Shown: positions 17,801-27,355, numbered from the stretch's first letter. The stretch: 64,000 bases of DNA from Winogradskyella sp. PC-19 (GCF_002163855.1 NZ_CP019332.1:785145-849144), one strand, 5' to 3'. Notes: generated from the letters alone by a model not told the origin. Numbers and translations are program-made.

Positions 17801-18121
17801 TTAGCTTGTTTGCTGTAATGTCTTATTCTTCTCTTTTAGTATAGCCAATTGCTTTTCTAAAAACGTAATCGCTTTTTCTGCCTTTTGGCTTGCTTTAATT
17901 TTTAAATCTTCAATGTCTTCGTTTAGCTTTTCTTTACCTGAAACTGCAGCTTTACTAACATCTTCTTTTACGTCTTTAAAGTCCGAAACTATTTGGTCTT
18001 TAACATCCAAACCTTCTTTCTTTAATTTATCTCTTGTATCGCTTCCTTTTTCTGGAGCGATTAACATACCGATACCAGTACCAATAGCTGTACCTAACAA
18101 TAATGCTGGAATATGAATCAT
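17801..18121 (-). CDS. YtxH domain-containing protein
   Basis: The 106 aa product has one N-terminal membrane segment (about 3-20, with GTAIGTGIGMLIAP and the GSDTR/K turn of the YtxH domain). A charged, helical, coiled-coil-like tail follows (about 30-105). YtxH proteins are associated with general stress responses; the mechanism is not known. It is followed by a terminator at 17715-17738. Confidence 0.88.
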   Translation of the reverse strand: MIHIPALLLGTAIGTGIGMLIAPEKGSDTRDKLKKEGLDVKDQIVSDFKDVKEDVSKAAVSGKEKLNEDIEDLKIKASQKAEKAITFLEKQLAILKEKNKTLQQTS

Positions 18122-18177
18122 AACTTTTTCTTTTTTTAATTGTTGTGTATCTATATGACTACTAATGAAACGATTTG

Positions 18178-19167
18178 TTACAAAATAAATGGATTATCTG
18201 CCTCAATAATATGTTTTACATTAATCGTGGATTGTTTGGCTGTTAAGTCTTTAAAGCATTATCATCAAAAATCTGCCTTTCAAATTTATTGTGAATTATG
18301 ATTATAAACAAACCAAAAATTACTGCTGCTATAATCAACAACGTACTGATTAATCCACTAACACCAAAAGACATTCGAATTAAAATAGTAGAAACTATAA
18401 ATCCTGAATTACGGATAATCTTGTGAAACTTGTCCGTGTAGAAAAAAGAGATTAGCAGTAAAACCACGTCTACCAAAATTAGTACCGTAAAAAACTCATC
18501 AAAAAAGAGATTATTTATACTTTCAAAAGACGGTAAATCATTTGAGGAAACTGATACCTCAGATAGCCAATTAAAAAGCGTTGTAATTGCCATTAGAAAA
18601 AATAAGGGCACTAAAACTAAAGCAATTATCCGCTTTCGACCTATAAATTTTTCGACTTTTAAATCTATTCTAGGTTTTTGAATATTGATACGTTTCCCTT
18701 GTTTTTGAAATTGATATATCAAATAAAAGAGAATGATTGACGCCAAAATATCATAGGTGAATTGTAAATCGCCTTTAATATCAAACCAGTTTGTTGTTAA
18801 TTCTAGCGACGCTAAATCCTTAAATAATTTGCGAATTATTATAAGTGTAATAATCTCGTATTGTTTGGTAATGTAAGTAGTAAAAGACTTAGGTAAATAA
18901 TAGATTAACAAATACACTTCATAGATAAGTATAAACGAAAATGGTGTATAAATAGCAGATATTGGATTTTTGAGTAGATCTGATTGGTAAGAAAGATTCA
19001 GAATGTCAAACTTCGTCAGGTATATCAAACTTAAATGCACAAAAAAACTAATCAAAGCAACATAGAGAATAAGTTTCTCTATGCGTTTTTGGGAGTTTTC
19101 TGAAAGAAAAAATGTGTAAAGTTTTTTGATAATATCAATTTTTAAAATATCATAACTGAATACTCTT
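18178..19167 (-). pseudogene. Membrane protein gene, probably frameshifted at both ends
   Basis: The uninterrupted part (19055 down to 18243, 270 aa from a TTG) encodes a hydrophobic protein with about six membrane segments and no recognised domain. The same frame stays open upstream to 19167 without any ATG, GTG or TTG, yet reads as convincing protein (KIDIIKKLYTFF, SENSQKRIEKL, then LYVALISFF). An ATG at 19153 lies in another frame just before a TTTT/AAAAA stretch. Downstream, another frame continues past the stop as FKDLTAKQSTINVKHIIEA and stops at 18178. Two single-base indels would give one gene of about 320 aa. Real decay and sequencing error cannot be separated here. Confidence 0.6.
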
Positions 19168-19180
19168 TAGTGTAGAAAAG

Positions 19181-19345
19181 CTAAAGATTGTTAGATTCTT
19201 CATAACTCTCATTTATTTCTTTTTCGGTAAGGTTTGGATAATGGTTTTCTTTCTGTTTTTTGTGGGAATTAAAAATATTCCAAAACGTGAAGTATATATA
19301 TACAGCAAATATTATACCTCCAATAATTAAAAAGCCCTTATTCAT
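19181..19345 (-). CDS. Small membrane protein, 54 aa
   Basis: ATG at 19345 to TAG at 19181. The product starts MNKGFLIIGGIIFAVYIYF, one membrane helix, followed by a polar tail (NSHKKQKENHYPNL, EKEINESYEE). The start overlaps the stop of the 56 aa gene upstream by the ATGA arrangement, a strong sign that both are translated. It precedes the damaged membrane-protein gene by about 27 bases. No family is recognised. Confidence 0.6.
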   Translation of the reverse strand: MNKGFLIIGGIIFAVYIYFTFWNIFNSHKKQKENHYPNLTEKEINESYEESNNL

Positions 19346-19512
19346 GTCGTTCTTCGTTGTCTAATTGCAATAGCAAATAACAGAATTGTTCCTGGCCAGT
19401 GTGCTGAGTACTGAGCTTCTTCTGTCATACCTGCTAATTCCAAACCTACAGAATATAGCAAGCATATAAATGCTAAAATAACAGGGTACCATTTTAAAAT
19501 AATTTTTTTCAT
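19342..19512 (-). CDS. Small membrane protein, 56 aa
   Basis: ATG at 19512 to TGA at 19342. After MKKIILKWYP comes a hydrophobic segment (VILAFICLLYSVGLEL), a short polar link (MTEEAQYSAHWP) and a second hydrophobic segment (GTILLFAIAI) before RQRRTT, so two membrane helices are likely. It is coupled to the 54 aa gene by an ATGA overlap. No family is recognised. The 248-base stretch above it (19513-19760) is AT-rich and holds nothing else that I can support. Confidence 0.6.
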   Translation of the reverse strand: MKKIILKWYPVILAFICLLYSVGLELAGMTEEAQYSAHWPGTILLFAIAIRQRRTT

Positions 19513-19760
19513 TTTATAAGTGTTTATTATTTTGTTTAACTAAAATTACAAAATATTAAACAAAACAACAAAAAACATGTGTTCCTTAATCAATAATTTA
19601 AAAAAATTATAGTTTATAAAACATTAAATGTTAAAATAAAAAAAGGGCTTTTTCTTCTGAATTAGCGGGTTGCTAAAAAAAATGAATATATAATTTTTAG
19701 ACTATCACAAAGTTTAGTTAATATCATTCTCTTGCATACAAATTATATTGAATAAATAAA

Positions 19761-21140
19761 TCATTTATCTTTATCAAAAACAAAGGTTTGTCCGTTTTGA
19801 GTGAAAATTATAGTATCATTTTCGGTATTAAAAATCATAGATATTTTTGCTTGGTCAAATTTAAACGTGTGGTCAGCATAACTATCTAAAGGAAAAGCAC
19901 CTTGACCATCGCCTTGACCCATTAATATACCATCGCGTACAAAAAACCCAATTTTTATAGGAAAGTTTTCGTTAGAGTAAATGCCCGTGTATTTATCTAA
20001 TTCCTTTTCTGAGAGCTTAATTGTTCTTGGTATGACAAAACCTTCATTATTTAAAATCTTACGTACCTTTTTATTCGGCAATTCAGTTAATCCAGTTGTA
20101 TTATTCTGAAGGATAATAAATGTCTTATCATTATCTAGTTGTCGTTCTATAAATGTTAGATTTCCTGCCCAAGAACCAGAGTGATTTACAATTTTACCAT
20201 AGGTTTCTGAATCAGAAATACCCCAACCAAAACCGTAACCAGAACCTTTTCCGTCTTTGGTCTCAGCAGAACTAAAAATCAAAGCCTTATCCACATCATT
20301 AACAAGTTTGTCTGTATATAACGCTCTATCCCATTTTAGCAAATCGTCTAAGGTAGAGTTGACCATACCATCACCAACGATACCATCGAGGTAATAGAAC
20401 GGAATTTCCTTGTCTAAATCTTCTGGGCGTATTTTGTTACCGCTATTATCTGCGATGTAACCTAGAGCGATATTATCGATATCTCTAGCTTCGTATCTAC
20501 TGCGATACACAAAGGTATTCTTCATACCTAAAGGCTTAAAAATTGTTTCTGCGAGATAGTCCGTAAATGATTTACCTGATGCTTTCTCAATAATAGAAGC
20601 TAACAAGGCGTAACCTGTATTACTGTACTCAAACTTTTTTCCTGGTTTAAAATTGGCTTTTGGCTTATACTCTGCTAAAAGTTTTATTATATCGTCATTG
20701 GTAGCAAATTTAGATTTGTCCCAATGCTTTTGAAACAAGCCCATATAGTCTGGCAAACCACCAGTATGATTTAGTAAGTTACGCACAGTAACATTTTCAT
20801 AAAAAGCCAATTCTGGGATATATTTTGAAATCTCATCGTCATAATTTAATCTCCATTGTTTTTGAAGCATTACAATACCAATTGCCGTAAATTGTTTTGA
20901 AACGGATGCTAGCTCAAAAATGGTTTCGGTATTTAGTTTTTGCTCAGGTATTTCTACAGCGTTACCATAACTCTTTTTAAAAATAACTTCTCCTTTATCA
21001 GCTACCAAAACGTTACCATTAAACATTTTCTTAGCATACAATGATGAAAACAAACTGTCTAATCGTTGTGGTTGATTGTTTTGTGCTAAAATGGTTAAGG
21101 AGGAAATTAATGCAACTAGAAGTATGACATATTTTTTCAT
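19761..21140 (-). CDS. Exported class C beta-lactamase-fold serine hydrolase
   Basis: The ATG at 21140 gives 459 aa with a clear signal peptide (MKKYVILLVALISSLTILAQ). A longer frame from 21188 would cross the promoter. The catalytic SxxK is SVSK in LASVSKQFTA, and the Tyr motif is YSN in YSNTGYALL. NHTGGLPDYMG and GDGMVNSTLDDLLKWD are typical of the AmpC/PBP4*-like family. A C-terminal beta-rich domain follows from about residue 350. Substrates may be peptidoglycan peptides, D-amino-acid peptides or esters. Antibiotic resistance is not implied. Confidence 0.88.
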   Translation of the reverse strand: MKKYVILLVALISSLTILAQNNQPQRLDSLFSSLYAKKMFNGNVLVADKGEVIFKKSYGNAVEIPEQKLNTETIFELASVSKQFTAIGIVMLQKQWRLNYDDEISKYIPELAFYENVTVRNLLNHTGGLPDYMGLFQKHWDKSKFATNDDIIKLLAEYKPKANFKPGKKFEYSNTGYALLASIIEKASGKSFTDYLAETIFKPLGMKNTFVYRSRYEARDIDNIALGYIADNSGNKIRPEDLDKEIPFYYLDGIVGDGMVNSTLDDLLKWDRALYTDKLVNDVDKALIFSSAETKDGKGSGYGFGWGISDSETYGKIVNHSGSWAGNLTFIERQLDNDKTFIILQNNTTGLTELPNKKVRKILNNEGFVIPRTIKLSEKELDKYTGIYSNENFPIKIGFFVRDGILMGQGDGQGAFPLDSYADHTFKFDQAKISMIFNTENDTIIFTQNGQTFVFDKDK

Positions 21141-21185
21141 AGAAATAGTATATGTTTGATTGTTGAACAAGTTAAGAAATTCGAG

Positions 21186-21193
21186 CAAAAATA
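21186..21193 (-). promoter_or_regulatory. -7 promoter element for the serine hydrolase
   Basis: Minus-strand TATTTTTG is a full match to TAnnTTTG, 45 bases before the ATG at 21140. Confidence 0.45.
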
Positions 21194-21218
21194 TTTTTAT
21201 AAATTATTAGTAATAGCA

Positions 21219-21739
21219 CTATCTTTTTTTATAGAGACTATTATACTTCTCAATCATATACTTAATATTTTTTTCTGTCTCGACCAATGAATCAAACTCT
21301 TTTAAAATAGTTGGATTATCAATAAACAAAGGTCTTATTCTTAAATGGGATTCCTTTCTGCCATTAAATCCACAAAATCATTTAACCGAATCTTAGAGCC
21401 ATCCTTTGAGGTATAAAAAATAACGCCATCAAGTAGTTGGTACACTTTTATTCTACCATCAATAACTAGTCTTATATACCATTCATCATAAATAGTTTTT
21501 ATAATAGACTGACCGTCCACGCATTTAAGAGACTTTATAGTTTCAACATCTTCAGGAAGTAAGGTTTTCTTATCTCCATTTATAGCTTTAAATTTAATCT
21601 TAGACGGATTTAAAAAACTAGTCGCTCTTGTTACCTTTCCGTAAATCGTATCGCCTTTTTTTGTAACTAAATACTCATGCTCTTGAGCAGTACAAACTGC
21701 GAAAATGAATAAGTTAAAACAGAGTAGGATTGTTTTCAA
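21219..21739 (-). pseudogene. Small exported protein gene, probably frameshifted near the 3' end
   Basis: The intact frame (21739 to 21341, 132 aa from TTG) has a signal peptide (LLCFNLFIFAVCTAQ) and a domain with KKGDTIYGKVTR and PSKIKFKAINGDKKTLLPEDV, like small exported Flavobacteriia proteins of unknown function. It stops abruptly after DLMAERNPI. A neighbouring frame continues as HLRIRPLFIDNPTILKEF, then LVETEKNIKYMIEKYNSLYKK, and stops at 21219. That ending is in keeping with the preceding sequence. One missing base near the AGGAATCC stretch (about 21350) explains it. Confidence 0.55.
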
Positions 21740-21962
21740 TGTTGAGCTTATTTTTTTAATTATGCTTATCGATTAGATAAAATCCAGTTTTAATTGATTT
21801 TATTGTATGATATGCGAAGTTAGCTTTTCACTTTGTCAAATTAAGATGTCTATAAGTATAAGACTTAAGCTTAAAGTTACATATTCAATGTAATTCTTAA
21901 AAAAAGATTTTACTTATTAAGACTATATCTAAATATTTAGTGCATAACTTCATATCAACTAA
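21740..21962. other. Non-coding gap with a hairpin and GCGAAGTTAG motif
   Basis: This AT-rich stretch contains a hairpin (ATAAAATC pairing with GATTTTAT, about 21776-21804) followed by GATATGCGAAGTTAG (21809-21823). A similar hairpin followed by GATAAGCGAAGTTAG lies upstream of the lipoprotein gene at 54253-54792. No open frame of note is present. Confidence 0.4.
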
Positions 21963-22097
21963 AAGAGGCTGTCCAAAAAGTATTTATTTTGTCACTTCGA
22001 ACGAATGTGAGAAATCTCAATTTTATAATTATCAACAAATTATAACTTCAAAAGATTCTTCATTTCATTCTGAATGACACTTTTTAGACAGCCTCTT
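21963..22097. repeat. Palindromic repeat element of about 135 bp
   Basis: The outer arms AAGAGGCTGTCCAAAAAG (21963-21980) and CTTTTTAGACAGCCTCTT (22080-22097) pair at 17 of 18 positions. Inside lies a second, weaker pair: GTCACTTCGAACGAATGTGAGA and the segment ending TTCATTCTGAATGACAC. It carries no gene and resembles a MITE or REP-type element. Its inner parts are related to the short repeats at 25306-25335 and 44637-44663. It lies 23 bases past the stop of the FISUMP gene. Confidence 0.75.
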
Positions 22098-22120
22098 CTA
22101 GTATTTTTTTTAGTTACAAC

Positions 22121-22870
22121 TTAATCGATTTTAATACATCGTATAGCTGCGCCCAATACTATGGATGTATCAGAATAAAATATTGAATTGTCTTCTGTTA
22201 ATTGTACCCAACGCCTTGTTGTCGAAGAATTATTATCGGTATCTGAAATATTTGTAGTTAACCAAGATGCTATAGCTTCTGATGCTGTAGGAGTACCAAA
22301 TCCAGAAACGTAACCATTAGGCAATCCGTTAAAACTAGACGCATTAGACCCATTACCTGAAAAAGAATCCCATCCGTTATCGGATTTTAAAGCCGCTGCA
22401 ATGTTAGAAGAAAATCCGTTAGCATTTAAATGTTGTTCTAAAGCTATAAAATCCGCTTCTGTTGGTATACGCCATCCATCTGGTGCTAATTTTCCTGTTT
22501 CTACCGCAAAATGATTATACATAGCACCATAAAAATCCTCTGGTAATTCTTCATCATAAATATTATTTAGATCTGCTGTATTGGCAAATTGATAATGTGC
22601 TACTTGATTGTTAATACTTCCCCAATTGCTTCCAAAATCTTCAAATGTATATTTTGTAATTGGTGTACCATCATTTAATCTCGTCACCTCTAGGTTTTCG
22701 GCCATCCATGTCTGGTTTCCTATTTTGATAGTTGAATAAACATTACCATCAATATCTGTAACCGTAAGTGGAATCGGAGTTGGTGATGGACTTGAATCAT
22801 CACTTTCAGAACATTGAAATACTGAGATTGATACTACAAAAATTAAAAGTAAGCGGGTATTTTTTTTCAT
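22121..22870 (-). CDS. FISUMP domain lipoprotein
   Basis: The 249 aa product has a lipoprotein signal (SVFQC, Cys near residue 20) and a Ser/Pro linker (SESDDSSPSPTP). The remainder is a Fibrobacter-type major paralogous domain: VTDIDGNVYSTIKIGNQTWMAENL, LAPDGWRIPTEADF, ALKSDNGWDSF, and a C-terminal GAAIRCIK. The domain is common in surface lipoproteins of Bacteroidota and is of unknown function. Confidence 0.9.
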   Translation of the reverse strand: MKKNTRLLLIFVVSISVFQCSESDDSSPSPTPIPLTVTDIDGNVYSTIKIGNQTWMAENLEVTRLNDGTPITKYTFEDFGSNWGSINNQVAHYQFANTADLNNIYDEELPEDFYGAMYNHFAVETGKLAPDGWRIPTEADFIALEQHLNANGFSSNIAAALKSDNGWDSFSGNGSNASSFNGLPNGYVSGFGTPTASEAIASWLTTNISDTDNNSSTTRRWVQLTEDNSIFYSDTSIVLGAAIRCIKID

Positions 22871-22937
22871 TTAAATTATGATTTAGTTTATATACATAAA
22901 ACAATTAAATGATAAAAACACCTACTCTATAAGCTAA

Positions 22938-23885
22938 CTATTTTATTAAATTAGCTACTATATCTTTAACAGGAAGAATCTGTTTGGTATGCTCAATACT
23001 AGGTCCAGCAACCCAAACGGTTTTATACGTTGCTTTTTTAGCAGCTTTCTCTGTAGCTTTCATACCAATAGAAAAACGAATCATTTTAACCCATTTTTTG
23101 AGTTTCTTGTTTTTATTCAATACAGATTCTAACCACGTTTGTTTAGTTCCTATTTTTTGAACGTAAGGTGTATTAATCACTGTACATGGTGTACCAGAAA
23201 TACGCTCGGTCATAATAATATCTTCTGCACCGTAATCTACGCAAGCTTGTTTATACTCATCAGTAACACCAGCTTCTAAAGATGCGATAAAAGGACTACC
23301 GACAGAAACACCTTCAGCACCATAACTTAACATCTTATCAATATCTGCTTTACAGCCAACACCACCAGCAGAAATTACTGGAATGTTTAATTCTTTATTC
23401 AATAGACTTGTTAATTCTTCAGGTGTCAAATTTCCGCGATGTCCACCGGCTTCATTGTTTACAGCTATAGATGCATCTGCTCCTAATTCTTCTACTTTTT
23501 TGGCAAATCGTAAATCCGTTACATCACAAAACACTTTAATTCCGGCAGCATGTGCTTGTCGTATAGTTTCTTCTGGACTTCCAAGAGATGTTATAATAAA
23601 ATCGCAACCTTCTTCGCATAAAACTTCAAGCTGACCTTTATACTTTACGTTGGATTTATTAACGATTAAATTAAAACCAAATGAACCTCCTTCAACTTTA
23701 TTAGCGTGCAACTCTTTAATAGCTGCTCTTAACTCATCTAACGTTCTGTAATTTAATGCTGGAATACAACCAGCAATTCCTGCTTTCATAGCTTCTGTAA
23801 CCATTGAAACGTTAGACACCAAAAACATTGGAGCTTGAATGATTGGGTATTTTATATTGAGTAATTGAGTAAGTTTGGTTTGCAT
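22938..23885 (-). CDS. Nitronate monooxygenase family flavoprotein
   Basis: This 315 aa FMN-dependent TIM-barrel protein starts with LLNIKYPIIQAPMFLVSN. It has the phosphate-binding segment VISAGGVG, GAEGVSVGSPF, and the motif NNEAGGHRG with the His expected near the active site. It belongs to the NPD/nitronate monooxygenase family, which oxidises alkyl nitronates; true substrates vary. The promoter region carries the perfect ATGCATGCAT-core palindrome at 23923-23940, so it is probably controlled by the same factor as the gene at 3622. Confidence 0.88.
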   Translation of the reverse strand: MQTKLTQLLNIKYPIIQAPMFLVSNVSMVTEAMKAGIAGCIPALNYRTLDELRAAIKELHANKVEGGSFGFNLIVNKSNVKYKGQLEVLCEEGCDFIITSLGSPEETIRQAHAAGIKVFCDVTDLRFAKKVEELGADASIAVNNEAGGHRGNLTPEELTSLLNKELNIPVISAGGVGCKADIDKMLSYGAEGVSVGSPFIASLEAGVTDEYKQACVDYGAEDIIMTERISGTPCTVINTPYVQKIGTKQTWLESVLNKNKKLKKWVKMIRFSIGMKATEKAAKKATYKTVWVAGPSIEHTKQILPVKDIVANLIK

Positions 23886-23904
23886 AATTGTATTTCTTAT
23901 GCTA

Positions 23905-23912
23905 CAAATATA
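23905..23912 (-). promoter_or_regulatory. -7 promoter element for the nitronate monooxygenase gene
   Basis: Minus-strand TATATTTG is a full match to TAnnTTTG, 19 bases before the ATG at 23885. The palindrome at 23923-23940 begins 10 bases upstream and covers the place of the -33 element. Confidence 0.6.
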
Positions 23913-23922
23913 ATTATAATTT

Positions 23923-23940
23923 TATTATGCATGCATAATA
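23923..23940. promoter_or_regulatory. Candidate operator palindrome TATTATGCATGCATAATA
   Basis: This perfect 18-bp palindrome shares the core ATGCATGCAT with the one at 3579-3594. It lies just upstream of the -7 element of the nitronate monooxygenase gene. Confidence 0.55.
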
Positions 23941-23943
23941 GTT

Positions 23944-25176
23944 TCACTCTAAGAATTTATAGTAACCACACTTTAAATAAGCACCTTCAGGAAAAGTGAC
24001 TGGATGGTCTGTATCGTGTTTAGTTTTAAGCATAGTTTCAAAAAGTCGAGATTGCCCATTTAGAACACGTTGATTTAAATCAAAAAAAGATTGTGCTAAA
24101 ATCCTAGAAGAACATGATGCCAAAACCAATAACCCATTTTTTGCTGTTAGCTTCTCTCCTAACTCAGCCAACTGCGCGTATTTCTTTTTTGCTAATTCAA
24201 TTTCTGATTGTTGCTTCGCAAAACTTGGCGGGTCTATAACTACGACATCGTAACGTTTTCCCTTTTGAATTAAAGCCTTCATTTCCTTAAAAGCATCTCC
24301 AGAAATCGTTTTATGAATTCCGTAATAATCATTAAGCTTTCCGTTTTCTCTGGCAATATCTAAAGCCTGTTTACTAATATCTAGACTAGTCACCTCATCA
24401 GCACCATTTGCTAGTGCATGAACTGAAAATCCACCAGCATATGAGAACACATCCAGCACGGTTTTTTTTGAGCTTAACTCACCAACACGTCTTCTGTTTT
24501 CGCGATGATCTAAAAAGTAACCCGTTTTGTGTCCTTTTATAACGTTTGCTGAAAAGTTAACACCATGTTCAATAAATTGTACTACCTCATCTTCTAATTT
24601 ACCGTAGAGCACTTCTCCATCTTTTAGATTATGGTTATTGCTATTTTGAAGGTTGCGACTCAATCGCATAACTACAGTTTCTGCTTTTGAAATCTCTTGT
24701 AAACTATGTAGTATAGTCTCTAAATATGGCAGCCAAATTTCTGAATATAACTTAACAACGAGAACGTTATCATATACATCAGCTATTAATCCTGGAAAAC
24801 CATCATTCTCACCAAAAAGTAATCGGTAACTATTTGTTTTAGTTTCTAATAAATCACTTCGTAATGCAAAGGCTTTTTCAATTTTATAGTGAAAGAATTC
24901 TGCATTAATATCAGCTTTGGTATTTTCAGAGTGAATAATTTTTATTCGGATTGGGGATTTAGCATCGTATAAACCTAGTCCAACTACCTTGTTTTTATTC
25001 TTACTAAAAATTATAGCTAAATCACCTGTCTGCGCATCATCATTAATCTTTACAATACTTTTTGAGAACACCCAAGGATGACCTATAACAATGGACTGTT
25101 CGCCTTTTGCGTTTAGCTTTACAGCTAATCGTTTTGGTTGTTTGGTAGATTTGATTTTAGTTATGAATTGATTCAT
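23944..25176 (-). CDS. rlmI: Class I rRNA methyltransferase, RlmI-like
   Basis: The ATG at 25176 gives 410 aa; a TTG nine codons upstream is less likely. An N-terminal PUA domain (about 15-90, with GEQSIVIGHPWVFSKSI) is followed by an RlmI-type linker (LLFGENDGFPGLIADVY) and a SAM-dependent Rossmann domain. In that domain TVLDVFSYAGGFSVHALANGA is motif I and VVIDPPSFAK is motif IV. The family makes m5C1962 in 23S rRNA. The second Cys expected in the family may be in VLASCSSRI. The specific site is inferred from homology. Confidence 0.88.
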   Translation of the reverse strand: MNQFITKIKSTKQPKRLAVKLNAKGEQSIVIGHPWVFSKSIVKINDDAQTGDLAIIFSKNKNKVVGLGLYDAKSPIRIKIIHSENTKADINAEFFHYKIEKAFALRSDLLETKTNSYRLLFGENDGFPGLIADVYDNVLVVKLYSEIWLPYLETILHSLQEISKAETVVMRLSRNLQNSNNHNLKDGEVLYGKLEDEVVQFIEHGVNFSANVIKGHKTGYFLDHRENRRRVGELSSKKTVLDVFSYAGGFSVHALANGADEVTSLDISKQALDIARENGKLNDYYGIHKTISGDAFKEMKALIQKGKRYDVVVIDPPSFAKQQSEIELAKKKYAQLAELGEKLTAKNGLLVLASCSSRILAQSFFDLNQRVLNGQSRLFETMLKTKHDTDHPVTFPEGAYLKCGYYKFLE

Positions 25177-25262
25177 TAAGCTTTTATTCTTTTTACTAGA
25201 CAAAGAAACGGTTTTATTTTTTTAAACATCCGGTTCTTAAATGTTTGATAATTAGAAAACAA

Positions 25263-25292
25263 AAAACGCAATCCAATTAAGAATTGCGTTTT
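25263..25292 (-). terminator. Terminator after dnaK
   Basis: A 10-bp stem (AAAACGCAAT with ATTGCGTTTT) with a 10-base loop is followed by TTTTTTGTTTT on the minus strand, 54 bases past the dnaK stop. Confidence 0.8.
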
Positions 25293-25305
25293 AGATTCTA
25301 TTTTT

Positions 25306-25335
25306 GAGATTCTTCGCTTACGCTCTGAATGACAA
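25306..25335. repeat. Fragment of the dispersed repeat family
   Basis: GAGATTCTTCGCTTACGC followed by TCTGAATGACA is related to the right inner arm of the 21963-22097 element (AGATTCTTCATTTCATTCTGAATGACA). It lies between the dnaK stop and the terminator. Confidence 0.5.
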
Positions 25336-25345
25336 AACTTTAAAC

Positions 25346-27250
25346 TTATTTCACTTCTTCGAAGTCAACGTCTTCTACATTATCGCCTTCTGCTTCTGGT
25401 TGGCCTTGCGCTCCTGCATCAGGACCTGCAGCACCACCTTGAGCTTCCGCCTGTGCTTTGTACATTTCTTCGCTTGCTACTTTCCAAGCTTCATTGATTT
25501 TCTCTAAAGCTGGTTCGATAACTTCTAAATCTTTAGACTCATAAGCTGTCTTTAATTCTGCTAAAGCATCTTCGATTGGTTGTTTCTTATCATCTGATAA
25601 TTTATCACCAAACTCTTTTAATTGACTTTCTGTTTGGAAAATCATAGAATCTGCTTCGTTTAATTTCTTAGCAGTATCTGCAGCTTTTGCATCAGCTTCA
25701 GCATTTGCTTCAGCTTCTTGCTTCATTTTCTGGATTTCTTCATCTGTTAATCCAGAAGAAGCCTCGATACGAATATCTTGTTTCTTTCCTGTTGCTTTAT
25801 CTTCAGCAGATACTTTGATAATACCATTAGCATCGATATCAAAAGTCACTTCAATCTGTGGTGTTCCTCGTCTTGCTGGTGGAATTCCATCTAAGTGAAA
25901 ACGACCAATAGTCTTGTTATCTACTGCCATTGGACGCTCACCTTGTAATACGTGAATCTCTACCGATGGCTGATTATCTGCTGCTGTAGAAAATACTTGT
26001 GATTTCTTAGTAGGAATCGTCGTATTTGCTTCAATCAAATTCGTTTTAACATTACCCATAGTTTCAATACCAAGAGATAATGGCGTTACGTCTAATAAAA
26101 GAACGTCTTTTACATCACCTGTTAATACACCTCCTTGAATACCTGCTCCTAAAGAAACAACCTCATCTGGGTTTACACCTTTACTTGGCGCTTTTCCGAA
26201 GAATTTCTCTACAGCTTCAACAACTGCAGGGATACGAGTAGAACCACCTACAAGGATTACTTCGTCAATATCTGACTTAGATAAACCTGCTGCTTTTAAT
26301 GCAGTCTGGCAAGGCTCAATTGTTCTTTTTATTAAATCGTCAATTAACTGCTCAAATTTAGAACGTGTTAGTGTACGTACCAAGTGTTTTGGTCCACTAG
26401 CTGTAGCCGTTACGTATGGTAAGTTGATTTCTGTTTGTGTAGAAGATGATAATTCAATCTTAGCTTTTTCAGCCGCTTCTTTAAGACGTTGTAAAGCCAT
26501 CGGGTCTTTACGTAAGTCCATATCTTCGTCAGCGATAAATTCTTCTGCTAACCAATCGATGATTCTTTCATCGACATCATCACCACCTAAGTGTGTATCA
26601 CCGTCAGTAGACAATACTTCGAAAACACCATCTCCTAACTCAAGAATAGAAACATCATGCGTACCACCACCAAAATCAAATACTACGATTTTTTGATCAG
26701 TACCTTTTTTATCCATTCCGTATGCTAATGCCGCAGCCGTCGGTTCGTTAATAATTCTTCGAACTTTTAGACCTGCGATCTCACCAGCTTCTTTAGTCGC
26801 TTGACGTTGTGCATCATTAAAGTATGCTGGAACTGTGATTACAGCTTCAGACACATCTTGTCCTAGGTAATCTTCAGCAGTTTTTTTCATTTTCTGAAGA
26901 ATCATAGCTGATAATTCTTGTGGCGTATATAAACGACCATCGATATCTACACGTGGTGTATCATTGTCGCCTTTAACAACGGTATATGGTACACGTTCTG
27001 CTTCTTGCTTAGACTCAGAATATTTATTACCCATAAAACGCTTAATCGAATAAACGGTTTTTGTAGGGTTTGTTACCGCTTGTCTTTTTGCTGGGTCACC
27101 AACTTTAATTTCACCACCTTCTACGAAAGCAATGACTGAAGGCGTTGTGCGCTTACCTTCTGCATTAGGTATTACAACCGGCTCGTTACCTTCCATTACG
27201 GACACGCAAGAGTTGGTTGTTCCTAAGTCAATTCCAATAATCTTACTCAT
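25346..27250 (-). CDS. dnaK: Chaperone DnaK (Hsp70)
   Basis: Full-length Hsp70 of 634 aa. The N-terminal ATPase signature [13 protein letters not shown], the [14 protein letters not shown] segment and [13 protein letters not shown] are present. The substrate domain contains [17 protein letters not shown]. The lid ends in a Gly/Ala/Gln-rich tail and EEVK. It folds proteins with DnaJ and GrpE, neither of which is adjacent. It stands alone with a strong terminator. On the minus strand a weak -7-like TAATTTTC lies upstream. Confidence 0.98.
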   Translation of the reverse strand: MSKIIGIDLGTTNSCVSVMEGNEPVVIPNAEGKRTTPSVIAFVEGGEIKVGDPAKRQAVTNPTKTVYSIKRFMGNKYSESKQEAERVPYTVVKGDNDTPRVDIDGRLYTPQELSAMILQKMKKTAEDYLGQDVSEAVITVPAYFNDAQRQATKEAGEIAGLKVRRIINEPTAAALAYGMDKKGTDQKIVVFDFGGGTHDVSILELGDGVFEVLSTDGDTHLGGDDVDERIIDWLAEEFIADEDMDLRKDPMALQRLKEAAEKAKIELSSSTQTEINLPYVTATASGPKHLVRTLTRSKFEQLIDDLIKRTIEPCQTALKAAGLSKSDIDEVILVGGSTRIPAVVEAVEKFFGKAPSKGVNPDEVVSLGAGIQGGVLTGDVKDVLLLDVTPLSLGIETMGNVKTNLIEANTTIPTKKSQVFSTAADNQPSVEIHVLQGERPMAVDNKTIGRFHLDGIPPARRGTPQIEVTFDIDANGIIKVSAEDKATGKKQDIRIEASSGLTDEEIQKMKQEAEANAEADAKAADTAKKLNEADSMIFQTESQLKEFGDKLSDDKKQPIEDALAELKTAYESKDLEVIEPALEKINEAWKVASEEMYKAQAEAQGGAAGPDAGAQGQPEAEGDNVEDVDFEEVK

Positions 27251-27355
27251 AATTTGTTTATAGTTTTAAATATTTCCGTTTAAGCGAAAATTATAATATG
27301 ATTCATTAAATAATTTGATTTGTAATAGGCAATGATTATGCCATCAAAAAAAATG

